Source: an uncultured Solobacterium sp.
GTDB lineage: Bacteria > Bacillota_I > Bacilli_A > Erysipelotrichales > Erysipelotrichaceae
Length of the DNA stretch: 24,458 bases
Assembly (NCBI GenBank): GCA_900543035.1
Contig: UQPV01000042.1
Coordinates: 1 to 24,458 of the forward strand
Direction of reading: 5' to 3'
The notes under the pieces were generated by a model. That model was not told the origin of the DNA and ran no database searches. It worked only from the letters and a program-made list of their open reading frames with translations. Below are positions 1 through 8,146 of this stretch, one piece after another. The first letter of the stretch is position 1; each line of letters starts with the position of its first letter. The translations under genes and the position numbers were made by a program.

Positions 1-2957
1 GCGTTGGCTGGATCATCGAGCAGTGCCTGTGCGGCAGTGATGGCAGCCTGCACATCCGCAAAGTCTTCTTCGCTGTAGTCATCCTTCAGGGCAGCTGCGT
101 TGTCCGCTGCTGTCTGCAGGGCATCCATCGCTGCCTGGCTCGCTCTGTTCTGCAGCGCTGCAACTGCTGTGTTCAGCGCATTGGCCGCTGTATCTACCGC
201 ATTCTGATCTGCAGCGTCATCCGCAGCGACGCTCATTGCATTGTCCAGTGCAGCGGACACGGCGGTCCAGCTGTTGGCCGTGTAATCTTCTTCATTCAGT
301 GCCTGTGCGGCAGTGATCGCTTCATTCAGCGCGGTCTTGTCGACGGTCTCTACATATTCCGGAGGCAGCGTGATGGCCTTATCCAGTCCATGTACTTCGA
401 ATTCATAGATACGTGCCGCGCTGTCTCCGCCCTGGGTCGGTTCATCGATCCACAGCTTGACATAACGGCCCAGCGTGACCGGAACGGCGTTGACCGTCTG
501 GTTGGCGGTATTGCCGCTCACGCGGAGCACTTCTGTGTAATCGCTGCCATCGCTGCTGACTTCTACATGGAAGGCAGCTGTATTCAGCGAAGATCCTTCT
601 CCGCCCATCGCCGCATGGCTGATCACGATCTGGGAGATCGTCTTCACTTCGCCCAGGTCGACCTGCATCCACTGACTGCCATAATTGGTCGTGCACCACT
701 TTGTGTTGATGATGCCATCCAGCGCCTTGTCCGGAGACTCGCTGGAAGCGGTATAGCCGCTGGCGGTCGCGCTCTTGTTCAGCGCCAGGTTGATCTGTTC
801 GCCTGCTGATTCTTCAGAGACCGTGATGATGTTTTCCTTGATGACCGTATCTTCTCCACGCTTGTTGCTGGCGACGAGCTGTACAGTGTAAACGCCTTCG
901 TTGGAATATGTCACGGTCGGATTTTCCTCTGTGCTCGTCTCTACGTCTGCGCCCTTGAACGTCCAGTGCAGATCCGTCGCAGACAGCGAGCATGTGCTCG
1001 TGAACGTCACGGATTCGCCCGGCGCGATGAACGTGGAGGAGACATCGAAGCCAGCTTCCGGCTGTACCTGATAAGCGATGGCCTCTTCGATGAACGCCAG
1101 CGCGGTCTGCTCAGAGACCAGCTTGCCGGAGCGCAGAGAGCCCAGCGCGCTGTTGAGCTGGGAAGTCAGGCTGTCTACGACGCCCTGATCCGGCTCATCC
1201 GCATTCTTTTCCAGGAACAGCTGCAGCGCGATCTTGTCATATTCGCCTAAGCTCTTCAGCTTATCGAGATTGCCGCTGCAATGGGACAGCTCATCCTCTG
1301 GCAGCTGTGCCTTCAGCGTATCCGCCGCCAGGACCATATTGTCAAATTCAGTTTCCAGCGCAGCGATCTCAACAGAAGCGTCGCTGCCCTGTGCGACCTT
1401 CTTCATCATCGTATCCATCAATGCGCGCACATCCGGTGCATCCGCACGTCCCGTGGAAGCCCATCCGGCCACCAGGCGGGAGGAATGGTTGGCAAAGGTA
1501 TACATATACGGCGCAAGATCGCCATACAGCAGATCGATCGACTTGCGGAAAGCGCTGTCGTGATCATACGCCGCGGTATTCCAGGAATAATCCGCGCCGG
1601 TCGCCAGCGTGATCTTGGAAAGCTCCGCATGCTCCATCGGGTTCATCACGAGGAAGTCGAGCTCATCCGCCAGCCCCTTGTCCAGACCGTAGATCGGACC
1701 GAGTCCCAGCTTGTTCTGGATATAGTCCGTGCACGGGTAGTTCCACCAGATTCCGACATTGTCGCCATAGATCTCTTTGACGGTCTGTGCATTGTCCACG
1801 GAGATACCTTCGGTGACCACGGCGCTTCCTGTCCACAGCACGATGATGCTGTCATCGATGGTCTCAGAGAAATCCTTGGTGTACTGAGACAGTCTGTCTC
1901 CTGACCCCATAGCGTTGGAATCATACTCCGTCGGCACGGTGATCAGCGGTTTGACATCGCCTTTCTCTTGAACGAATTCCTCGTTGAAGCGGTTCAACAG
2001 CGACGCCTGCGCCACGCCGTCCTTATTGGAGATATCGTCGAAGAAGATGGCGAAGCTGCGCACGCCCATGTCATATAATGACTGGCATTTGTTCACCAGC
2101 GCCTGATAGTCTGCCTCTCCTGCTTCTCCGCCAAACTGGATATCGATGCCTGGAGAGAGCGCGAATACAAAGTCTACCTTATTTTCATTTGCGGTATCGA
2201 TCAGCTCCTGCATCCGATCCATCTCGGACTGCGGATAAGGCTCACGCCACTGCTCGCGATGATATGGATCATCCTTCGGGGCGTAAATATAGGTATTCAT
2301 CTTATAATCGCCATAGAATTCGATCTGGCTGAGGCGGTCCTCATGGGTCCATGGGTTGCCATAGAAGCCTTCGATCGTCCCGCGGGTCGCCATGGTCGGC
2401 TCATCGCTGACTTCTGCTTCGGCAAGCTGCATGCCATCCTCTGCCGTATCCAGCTGTCTGAGCGTCTGCACGCCATAGAATGTGCCGTCGCCGTCTTTTC
2501 CTTCGATGACCACGGTATCGCTGGCCGCATCCACCTTGAGCACATATCCTTCTTCGCCCAGGCTGTCCGCTCCGCTCATGCCGAGCGCTTCCTTGGCGCT
2601 GTCCAGGGCTGCGATCTCATCATCGCTCTCTCCCAGGACGAAGGTCGTATCTCCCTCTACGCTGGTCTCATTGACCTGGATGCCGTTTTCGCTCAGGAAG
2701 TCCTTCAGATCGGCGACTGCATCCGCATCCGCCTGATCGCTTCCTTCCACGTTGACGGAACCGCTGACCTCGAGCGTTCCGCCTGCATATGCAACTGACT
2801 GCGGCTGAGGGACCAGCTCCGGCGTGGAATCGCTCTGCGCCTGCGGTCCTGCCGCATCATTTGCGAGTACAGGAACCGCGCCCGCAGTGCTGCTGACAAA
2901 CATCGCTGTCGACATTGCCGCGGCAAGCAGTCCCCTTGCTTTCTTTTCGTTCATCAT
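1..2957 (-). CDS. Secreted GH84 beta-N-acetylglucosaminidase, NagJ-like (C-terminus beyond window)
   Basis: The 985 visible codons predict an exported enzyme that removes terminal GlcNAc from mucin or hyaluronan-type glycans. The order is: signal peptide (about 1-33, with KK then a hydrophobic core), GH20b-like domain (about 45-180), GH84 barrel (about 190-490, starting with GTIEGFYGNPW), helical linker, PKD-like domain (about 630-714), F5/8 type C/CBM32 module (about 722-857, starting INLALNKSATASG), then FIVAR-type helical repeats from about 873 that continue past the edge. The paired catalytic aspartates are D307-D308 in SFAIFFDDIS, and the barrel closely resembles Clostridium perfringens NagJ. 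AAGGGAG lies 3 nt before the ATG at 2957 and 6 nt before a second ATG at 2954, so either may start translation. A cell-wall anchor such as LPXTG, if present, lies outside the window. Family call is very sure; exact glycan substrate is inferred. Confidence 0.95.
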   Translation of the reverse strand, partial: MMNEKKARGLLAAAMSTAMFVSSTAGAVPVLANDAAGPQAQSDSTPELVPQPQSVAYAGGTLEVSGSVNVEGSDQADADAVADLKDFLSENGIQVNETSVEGDTTFVLGESDDEIAALDSAKEALGMSGADSLGEEGYVLKVDAASDTVVIEGKDGDGTFYGVQTLRQLDTAEDGMQLAEAEVSDEPTMATRGTIEGFYGNPWTHEDRLSQIEFYGDYKMNTYIYAPKDDPYHREQWREPYPQSEMDRMQELIDTANENKVDFVFALSPGIDIQFGGEAGEADYQALVNKCQSLYDMGVRSFAIFFDDISNKDGVAQASLLNRFNEEFVQEKGDVKPLITVPTEYDSNAMGSGDRLSQYTKDFSETIDDSIIVLWTGSAVVTEGISVDNAQTVKEIYGDNVGIWWNYPCTDYIQNKLGLGPIYGLDKGLADELDFLVMNPMEHAELSKITLATGADYSWNTAAYDHDSAFRKSIDLLYGDLAPYMYTFANHSSRLVAGWASTGRADAPDVRALMDTMMKKVAQGSDASVEIAALETEFDNMVLAADTLKAQLPEDELSHCSGNLDKLKSLGEYDKIALQLFLEKNADEPDQGVVDSLTSQLNSALGSLRSGKLVSEQTALAFIEEAIAYQVQPEAGFDVSSTFIAPGESVTFTSTCSLSATDLHWTFKGADVETSTEENPTVTYSNEGVYTVQLVASNKRGEDTVIKENIITVSEESAGEQINLALNKSATASGYTASSESPDKALDGIINTKWCTTNYGSQWMQVDLGEVKTISQIVISHAAMGGEGSSLNTAAFHVEVSSDGSDYTEVLRVSGNTANQTVNAVPVTLGRYVKLWIDEPTQGGDSAARIYEFEVHGLDKAITLPPEYVETVDKTALNEAITAAQALNEEDYTANSWTAVSAALDNAMSVAADDAADQNAVDTAANALNTAVAALQNRASQAAMDALQTAADNAAALKDDYSEEDFADVQAAITAAQALLDDPAN

Positions 2958-2993
2958 GTTCTCCCTTCTGCAGCATTTGCTGCCTCTGCGTCC

Positions 2994-3021
2994 ATTCTAT
3001 CATCATTCTCACGATTTGCAA
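2994..3021 (-). promoter_or_regulatory. Promoter of the GH84 gene
   Basis: On the minus strand TTGCAA (3016-3021) and TAGAAT (2994-2999) are separated by 16 nt, and a TG one base before the -10 gives an extended -10. The start codon is about 40 nt downstream. Seen as a motif match only. Confidence 0.55.
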
Positions 3022-3060
3022 CCCCTTTCACATAAAGCGATGATGGACAAAATCACAGAA

Positions 3061-3077
3061 ATGGCAAAATATGCCAT
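3061..3077. promoter_or_regulatory. Perfect inverted repeat upstream of the GH84 promoter (possible operator)
   Basis: ATGGCA and TGCCAT are perfect 6-bp arms around the 5-nt AT-rich spacer AAATA. It lies about 40 bp upstream of the GH84 -35 box and downstream of the DUF454 terminator, so it is in neither transcript's coding part. A regulator site is a guess from symmetry and position. Confidence 0.3.
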
Positions 3078-3091
3078 CGATGCGGCATGAC

Positions 3092-3123
3092 AAAAAGAAA
3101 AAAATGACCGTGGTATCCGGTCA
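3092..3123 (-). terminator. Intrinsic terminator of the cydDC-ygbA-DUF454 operon
   Basis: Read on the minus strand, TGACCG and CGGTCA form a 6-bp stem around a 7-nt loop, followed at once by a T-rich run (complement of 3092-3104). The upstream arm contains the TGA stop of the DUF454 gene, so coding and terminator overlap. Confidence 0.85.
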
Positions 3124-3489
3124 CTGAACGGTTCTGGTCTTGATGCGGAAGAGAAAATAAAATACATGGAAGATCCAGGCGCAGACCAGCACGATGCGCC
3201 CGATCACGATCTCATCCATCATGACGAAGGCTGCGCCCATCATGAGCGTGGTGATGCTCATCATGGTCACCTTCTGACGGATGCTCAGCCCTTCTCCGTT
3301 GAAGAAGGGCGTCATGTGCTTCTGATACAGCGCTCTGGCGTGCAGCCAGTCATGAAGCCGGCGCGAGCTTTTCGCAAAGCACCATGTCGCAAGCAAGTAA
3401 AACGGCACAGTAGGCAATACCGGCAGCACGGTGCCGACGGTCCCCAGCGCAAAGGCGATGACGCCGCCTAAGATATAGACCACTCTCAT
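3121..3489 (-). CDS. DUF454 (YbaN-type) small membrane protein
   Basis: A 122-residue protein with the DUF454 pattern. An N-terminal hydrophobic hairpin (about 3-37) is interrupted by prolines in GTVLPVLPTVPFYLLA, followed by a short basic stretch with CFAKSS and HDWL, then two more hydrophobic segments (about 76-115). The family, typified by E. coli YbaN, has no established biochemical function. The start ATG at 3489 has GGAGG seven nt upstream, and its first bases overlap the stop of the preceding Cys-rich gene as ATGA, indicating translational coupling. It is the last gene of a four-gene operon. Family assignment is firm; function is unknown. Confidence 0.88.
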   Translation of the reverse strand: MRVVYILGGVIAFALGTVGTVLPVLPTVPFYLLATWCFAKSSRRLHDWLHARALYQKHMTPFFNGEGLSIRQKVTMMSITTLMMGAAFVMMDEIVIGRIVLVCAWIFHVFYFLFRIKTRTVQ

Positions 3490-3830
3490 CGGTTTTCCTC
3501 CTTCAGTCTTCGTTGTTCTTTTTTAGATTCGATCAGATGGGAGAGCGCAAGCAGCGGGTGATGCATGAGCATCCGCGGGCCGCTGAAGCGCATGACCTCT
3601 TTGATCCGCTGCCGATGCGCCTGATCATAGCAGTGCACCCGGCAGTTGGAACAGAATGTCTTCGTCTCCATGAACGGGCATTTCGCCGTGCGCATCCGGG
3701 CGTATTCCGCCAGCTCCTCACATTGCGCGCAGCGTGTGCCCCTGTGATGATGCGCGCGGCAGTATAAGGTGATCATCTCTTCTACCACCCGCTGCTCCCG
3801 CGCACGCTTTTTCTCTGGATCCCGCCGCAT
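3486..3830 (-). CDS. YgbA-type Cys-rich protein (nitrous oxide-stimulated promoter family)
   Basis: A soluble 114-residue basic protein with seven cysteines, at 24, 34, 37, 51, 60, 63 and 67, in the arrangement CRAHH..., C-A-Q-C, CPF, then FCSNCRVHCY. The spacing CxxC...CxxCxxxC suggests metal or Fe-S ligation. This matches the YgbA family, whose enterobacterial members are induced by nitric oxide through NsrR; the molecular activity is not known. The start ATG (3828-3830) shares one base with the cydC stop (TGATG), and the gene overlaps the DUF454 gene by 4 nt, so all three are translationally coupled. Context suggests a role in nitrosative or thiol stress, which is inference. Confidence 0.85.
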   Translation of the reverse strand: MRRDPEKKRAREQRVVEEMITLYCRAHHHRGTRCAQCEELAEYARMRTAKCPFMETKTFCSNCRVHCYDQAHRQRIKEVMRFSGPRMLMHHPLLALSHLIESKKEQRRLKEENR

Positions 3831-5482
3831 CAGCTCACCCTGCCTTGGCCGACCTCGATGATCTCATCACACAGACGAAGCGAGGAATGCCGGTGAGAGA
3901 CGAGGACAATGGTCTTTTTCGCCTTCTGCTCATGCAGCGATTTCAGGATGACCGCCTCATTCAGCGAATCCAGATTGCTCGTCGGCTCATCCAGCAGGAT
4001 GAGCGCGCTGTCATGCAGGAACACCCGGGCAAGCCCGATGCGCTGCCGCTCGCCGCCTGACAGCGTGTCGCCCAGCTCGCCGACCTCGGTGTCATAGCCG
4101 GCAGGAAGGCTCATGATGAACTCGTGGATGCTCGCCTTGCGGCAGGCTTCTTCAACTTCTTCGCGCGAAGCATCCGGCCTCACCAGGCGGATATTGTTCA
4201 GGATGGAATCGTGGAACAAATGGGTCTGCTGGGTCATGAAGCTTTCATACGCACGCAGCGATGCGGTGCGGATATGGCGCACATCGCCTTTGCCCACGCG
4301 CACCGTGCCGCCTTTGACATCCCAGAAGCGCATCATCAGCCGCAGCATCGTCGATTTCCCGCTGCCGCTCTTGCCGCAGATCCCGCTCATCTTCCCCGGC
4401 GCGATGCGCAAGGAAAATCTGTTGAGGATCTGCTGCTCATCATAAGCGAAGTCCACGTCCTCGAAGGCTGCGCCTGCGCCGCCGACCTCTTCCCCTTCCT
4501 GCAGCTCCGCTGCTTCCGGCTCCTCATGCAGCAGCGAGAGCACACGGCTGCCGCTGGCCAGCGTATTCTGCAGGGTGGTGCCCAGATTGGCGATGGCCGT
4601 GACCGGACCGAAGGAAGAGAGCAGCGTGACAAAGCTCATCACGACCCCGGCCAGCGAAAGCGTGCCTGCCTGATACAGAAAGCAGGATACGGCGAGCATC
4701 AGCAGGCTGAGGGAGAGGATGGCCGTATTGGTCAATGCCATGCCCTCGCCGCTGCGCACGCGCAAGAGCCCTTCCTGCGCTGACAGCTGCGCGCTGCGCT
4801 CATGCAGCTCAGCTTGCCGTGCTTCGCCTGCGCCATACTGGATCGTCTCATCCAGGCCGCGCAGCGATTCCAGCATGAAGCTGCTGAATTCGCCTGCCTG
4901 CGTCCGGCAGCGGATGCCCAGATCATCACAGCGCGAGGAGATGCGCAAGGGCAGCGCGATGCCGACCACCGCATAGCTGCACAGTGCGATGACCCCCAGC
5001 AGCGGATGCCACATCCCGATCAGCACGCTCATCGAGACGCTCATGATCAAGGCGATGAGCACCGGGGAGATCGTATGGGCATAGAAGACCTCGAGCAGCT
5101 CGACATCACTGGTCAGCATGCTGATGAGATCGCCCTTTCCTTTTCCTTCCAGCTTGGCCGGACAGAGCCGGCGCAAAGCGGTGAACACATGATCGCGGAT
5201 GAGGGCCAGCAAGCGGAACGCGATATAGTGATTGCAGGCCTGTTCGCCATAGCGAAGCAGACCGCGGCCGATGCCGGACAAGGCCAGCAGCGCAAAGAGC
5301 ACGGACAATGAGAGCGGCGCGCTCAGCCCCAGCAGCGAGAGCAGGCCGTATGTTCCCATGACGGTGATCAGGATCGAGCAGAAGAAGCCCGCGACACCGA
5401 GCAGGACAGCGAGGACCATCCACATCCACAGCGGCTTCACCAAAGCGAGCATCGCGCTCATGATCTTCCATTTACTCTGCAT
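3830..5482 (-). CDS. cydC: CydC-like half of a heterodimeric thiol-exporter ABC transporter
   Basis: With the ATG at 5482 the protein has 550 residues. An in-frame extension to 5596 exists but is rejected, because GGAAAGGAGG sits six nt before 5482 and the extension lies in the upstream gene's tail. The N-terminal half (about 1-315) is a six-helix type I exporter domain. The ATPase half has Walker A GKSGSGKST (370-378), signature LSGGE (474-478), Walker B LILLDEP (494-500) and switch H530. In known CydDC the pair exports cysteine/glutathione across the membrane and supports cytochrome assembly. The gene overlaps cydD by 11 nt and the next gene by 1 nt. No cytochrome bd genes are in view, so the true substrate could differ. 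Confidence 0.85.
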   Translation of the reverse strand: MQSKWKIMSAMLALVKPLWMWMVLAVLLGVAGFFCSILITVMGTYGLLSLLGLSAPLSLSVLFALLALSGIGRGLLRYGEQACNHYIAFRLLALIRDHVFTALRRLCPAKLEGKGKGDLISMLTSDVELLEVFYAHTISPVLIALIMSVSMSVLIGMWHPLLGVIALCSYAVVGIALPLRISSRCDDLGIRCRTQAGEFSSFMLESLRGLDETIQYGAGEARQAELHERSAQLSAQEGLLRVRSGEGMALTNTAILSLSLLMLAVSCFLYQAGTLSLAGVVMSFVTLLSSFGPVTAIANLGTTLQNTLASGSRVLSLLHEEPEAAELQEGEEVGGAGAAFEDVDFAYDEQQILNRFSLRIAPGKMSGICGKSGSGKSTMLRLMMRFWDVKGGTVRVGKGDVRHIRTASLRAYESFMTQQTHLFHDSILNNIRLVRPDASREEVEEACRKASIHEFIMSLPAGYDTEVGELGDTLSGGERQRIGLARVFLHDSALILLDEPTSNLDSLNEAVILKSLHEQKAKKTIVLVSHRHSSLRLCDEIIEVGQGRVS

Positions 5483-7220
5483 GCGTGTCCTCCTTTCCAT
5501 AGTTTTCCAGTTCTTGCTGCGCGTGCCACAGGCGGGCGAACGTTCCCTTTTCCTGCAGCAGCTCCGCATGTGTCCCAGACTCCGTGATCCGGCCATCCTC
5601 CATCACCAGTATGCGGTCCGCGCGCACGACATTGGCCAGGCGATGCGTGATCAGCACCACGGTCTTCGTCTCTGCCAGCTGCTCGATGAGCCGCATGATG
5701 TCATTTTCGCTTTCCACATCGATGTTGCTGGTGGCTTCATCAAAGATATAGACCTTGGCATCATGCAGCAGCGCCCTGGCGATGGCCAGGCGCTGACGCT
5801 GCCCGCCGGAGAAGTTGGATCCTTGCTCGCTGAGCATCGTATCCAGCCCCTGCTCCTCCCGCAGGAACCCGGCCAGCTTCACCTTTTCCAGCACCGCCCA
5901 CATCTCTTCATCCGTCGCGTCTGCCCGCGCCATGCGCAGCTGATCACGCACCGTGCCGGCGAACAGATATGCCGCGTGAGAGACGCCGACGATCATGCGG
6001 TGCACATCCTCTTCCCGGATATCCCGCAGATCGATGCCGTTCATGCTGATCTTCCCCTGATAGCGGTCAACAGCGCCCATCAACAGCCTGGCCGTCGTGC
6101 TCTTGCCGCATCCGCTCTCCCCGACGATGGCCGTAAAGCTGCCCTGCGCAAGGCGAAGATCCAGCGAAGAGATGACCTGCTTTTCCCCATCATAAGAGAA
6201 GCGGACATCCTCCATCACGATCGTGAAAGGATCGCTGCAGGAGCGTGTGCCTTTGGGCGGACGCTCCATATCGATGAGCCGGAAGATCTTGTCGCTTGCG
6301 GCCATCCCGTTCATGGCGATATGGAAAAAAGAACCCAGCGTGCGCATCGGGATGAAGAACTCCGCTGCCAGCAGGATGAACATGAGACATCCCGCGATGG
6401 ACAGCGCCTGATGCTGAAGCTCGATCAGCGCGACCGCGATGCCCAGCGCCGCGCCGCCAAACGCGACCAGGTCCATGATGGTGATCGAATTGAGCTGCAT
6501 GGTCAGCACCTTCATCGTGATCCGGCGGAACTTCTCCGCTTCCTCCCGCATGACTTCCTGCCGCGCCTCATCCGCCTGATAGATCTTCAGCGTGGTCAGC
6601 CCCTGCAGATTCTCCAGAAAATGATCGCCCAGCGAAGTATACTGTCCCCAATAACGAGAGAGCAGCTTCTTGGCGAACGTCTGCACCGCAGCGATGGCCA
6701 CAGGGATCAGCGGCACACAGATCAAGAGCACCAGCGCCGCCTTCCAGTTCAGCACGCATGTCACGGCAAATAAGGTCAGCGGAGCGATCATCGCATAGAA
6801 GAACTGCGGAAGGTAGCTGGAAAAATACGTTTCCAGCTGATCCACGCCTTCTACGCTCACCTGCACCACTTCGCTGGTGGACACGCGCTCACGATAGCTG
6901 CTGCCCAGCTCGAGCAGCTTGCGGTAAATGCGCGTCCGCAGCTTCTGCTTGACCTCGCGGCTGGCTTTGTCGCTGAAGCGGGCCGACAGCCTGCACAGCA
7001 GCCATCTGCCCCAGATCACGACGACCGCGAGCAAGGCGGCCGCCCCTACCTGCGTGCCGAAGATGTCCCTTTGGAGGATGACATCCTCCAGCAGCTTGGC
7101 TATCGCTGCGATCAGCACGATGTTCAATACCAGCATCCCCCATTGGCACAATACGCTCAGCCCGACATATTTCATCGAAGAATCCACTTCGCGGATCAAT
7201 CGCTTATTGATCATCAACAT
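5472..7220 (-). CDS. cydD: CydD-like half of a heterodimeric thiol-exporter ABC transporter
   Basis: A 582-residue permease-ATPase fusion. The transmembrane part (about 15-310) contains the CydD-like run VEGVDQLETYFSSYLPQF (123-140) and the cytoplasmic loop with GDHFLENLQGLTTLKIYQ (198-215), both close to E. coli CydD. The ATPase has Walker A GESGCGKST (367-375), signature FSGGQ (470-474), Walker B VYIFDEAT (490-497) and switch H526. The start ATG at 7220 has GGGGAG six nt upstream. It is the first gene of the operon and is followed by cydC with an overlap, consistent with a CydDC heterodimer. Substrate (cysteine/low-molecular-weight thiols) is known for characterised homologues and inferred here. 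Confidence 0.85.
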   Translation of the reverse strand: MLMINKRLIREVDSSMKYVGLSVLCQWGMLVLNIVLIAAIAKLLEDVILQRDIFGTQVGAAALLAVVVIWGRWLLCRLSARFSDKASREVKQKLRTRIYRKLLELGSSYRERVSTSEVVQVSVEGVDQLETYFSSYLPQFFYAMIAPLTLFAVTCVLNWKAALVLLICVPLIPVAIAAVQTFAKKLLSRYWGQYTSLGDHFLENLQGLTTLKIYQADEARQEVMREEAEKFRRITMKVLTMQLNSITIMDLVAFGGAALGIAVALIELQHQALSIAGCLMFILLAAEFFIPMRTLGSFFHIAMNGMAASDKIFRLIDMERPPKGTRSCSDPFTIVMEDVRFSYDGEKQVISSLDLRLAQGSFTAIVGESGCGKSTTARLLMGAVDRYQGKISMNGIDLRDIREEDVHRMIVGVSHAAYLFAGTVRDQLRMARADATDEEMWAVLEKVKLAGFLREEQGLDTMLSEQGSNFSGGQRQRLAIARALLHDAKVYIFDEATSNIDVESENDIMRLIEQLAETKTVVLITHRLANVVRADRILVMEDGRITESGTHAELLQEKGTFARLWHAQQELENYGKEDTHAE

Positions 7221-7231
7221 CCATCACTCCC

Positions 7232-7279
7232 CGTTTGTTGCCTATTGCTAACCAAAAGATTAGCATACACTAACAAACG
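7232..7279. promoter_or_regulatory. Concentric 48-bp dyad over the cydD promoter (probable operator)
   Basis: Outer arms CGTTTGTT (7232-7239) and AACAAACG (7272-7279) and inner arms GCTAA (7247-7251) and TTAGC (7260-7264) are all perfect and share one centre at 7255.5. The inner dyad covers the -10 box and predicted start point, and the outer right arm abuts the -35. This geometry fits a repressor site, of a type bound by dimeric TetR/MarR-class proteins, but no regulator gene is visible nearby. Confidence 0.5.
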
Positions 7280-7285
7280 TGTCAA
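7257..7285 (-). promoter_or_regulatory. Promoter of the cydD operon
   Basis: A perfect TTGACA (7280-7285) and a TAATCT (7257-7262) are spaced by exactly 17 nt on the minus strand. Transcription would start near 7250, leaving a leader of about 30 nt with the GGGGAG site. Confidence 0.8.
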
Positions 7286-7324
7286 GCGCGAATTTTCCTG
7301 AGATCCGCCCGGTTCAACGCAGCC

Positions 7325-7352
7325 TTGAAAACTCACGCAGACATGGTATAAT
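7325..7352 (+). promoter_or_regulatory. Promoter of the phosphatidyltransferase gene
   Basis: TTGAAA (7325-7330) and a perfect TATAAT (7347-7352) with a 16-nt spacer, about 60 nt before the GTG start. Confidence 0.7.
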
Positions 7353-7415
7353 AGTGCATATGTTTTTCACACGACTGCAGAAATGTCATTTTTTACATGA
7401 GAGGAGGCGCAGACC

Positions 7416-7991
7416 GTGAACTTCAAACAGCTGTTCTCCATCCCCAATCTGCTTTGTTATTTCAGGATCGGGATGATCCCCGTCTTCGCTTACACCTACC
7501 TTCAGGCTGAGACGTCTGCGGACTATCTGTCCTCCGCGCTGATCCTGGGCATCATGGAATTCACGGACTTCCTGGACGGCTTCATCGCCAGGAAATACCA
7601 TATGGTCACCGAGGCCGGAAAGATCATCGATCCGATCGCCGATAAGCTCCTGCAGCTCACCCTGCTGCTTCTGATCGTCATTCGCAATCCGTTCGCGGCC
7701 GTCGTGCTGATCTTGTTTCTCATCAAAGAAGCGAGCATGGCCGTCTGCGGCCTCGTCTCGATCAAGCGCAAATGCCGGTTGGACGGCGCACTGTGGTGCG
7801 GAAAAGTATCCACGGCCGTGTTTTATATCTGCATGGCCCTGCTCATCCTCTTCCCAAGGATCGATCACACCGTGGCAAACATCCTGTTGTGCATCACCGC
7901 CGCGTTCCTGTTATATTCTTTCATCATCTATATGAAGACGTATTACCATATGCTGAAAAAAGAAAAAGACAGCCTTCCGGATCATCCATGA
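7416..7991 (+). CDS. CDP-alcohol phosphatidyltransferase (PgsA/cardiolipin-synthase type)
   Basis: An integral membrane enzyme of 191 residues that joins a CDP-activated lipid to an alcohol. The complete family motif is present: D51, D54-G55, A58-R59, G68, D72 and D76 (DG-x2-AR-x8-G-x3-D-x3-D, preceded by the extra D-x2). The aspartates bind the metal and the CDP group. About six hydrophobic helices follow the usual plan. Translation starts at GTG 7416, eight nt after GAGGAGG. The gene has its own promoter and terminator. Acceptor specificity (glycerol-3-phosphate for PgsA, phosphatidylglycerol for a CDP-type cardiolipin synthase, or inositol phosphate) cannot be fixed from the motif; phosphatidylglycerophosphate synthase is the most common role in this group. 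Confidence 0.9.
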   Translation: MNFKQLFSIPNLLCYFRIGMIPVFAYTYLQAETSADYLSSALILGIMEFTDFLDGFIARKYHMVTEAGKIIDPIADKLLQLTLLLLIVIRNPFAAVVLILFLIKEASMAVCGLVSIKRKCRLDGALWCGKVSTAVFYICMALLILFPRIDHTVANILLCITAAFLLYSFIIYMKTYYHMLKKEKDSLPDHP

Positions 7992-8007
7992 TCCTGGCTG
8001 TTTTTTT
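7969..8007 (+). terminator. Intrinsic terminator of the phosphatidyltransferase gene
   Basis: ACAGCC (7969-7974) pairs with GGCTGT (7996-8001), the inner arms GGATCA/TGATCC extend the stem, and seven T follow. The stem contains the TGA stop codon (7989-7991). Confidence 0.9.
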
Positions 8008-8098
8008 GTGTTGATCGCGCATCTGTCCGGCAGGGACAGGCATCCCCTTCTTTTGTTTATGATTCATGAACAAATGTCGCAAATCATGAAATATTCTC

Positions 8099-8127
8099 TT
8101 GCGCTCTGATGGTTTCTCTTTTATAAT
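8099..8127 (+). promoter_or_regulatory. Promoter of the glycine riboswitch-symporter unit
   Basis: TTGCGC (8099-8104), a 17-nt spacer and a perfect TATAAT (8122-8127). The riboswitch begins about 20 nt downstream. The stretch 8008-8098 before it holds only AT-rich sequence with the short palindrome TTCATGAA (8063-8070). Confidence 0.7.
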
Positions 8128-8146
8128 GGAGACCGTCAATCAGGAG

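Noticed and set aside
5483..5596. 38-residue N-terminal extension of CydC
   Set aside because: It lies inside the 3' end of cydD in another frame, and an AGGAGG is correctly spaced for the ATG at 5482.
5271..6773. A 500-codon plus-strand open frame across cydC and cydD
   Set aside because: Antisense shadow of two ABC transporter genes with complete motifs; composition is not protein-like.
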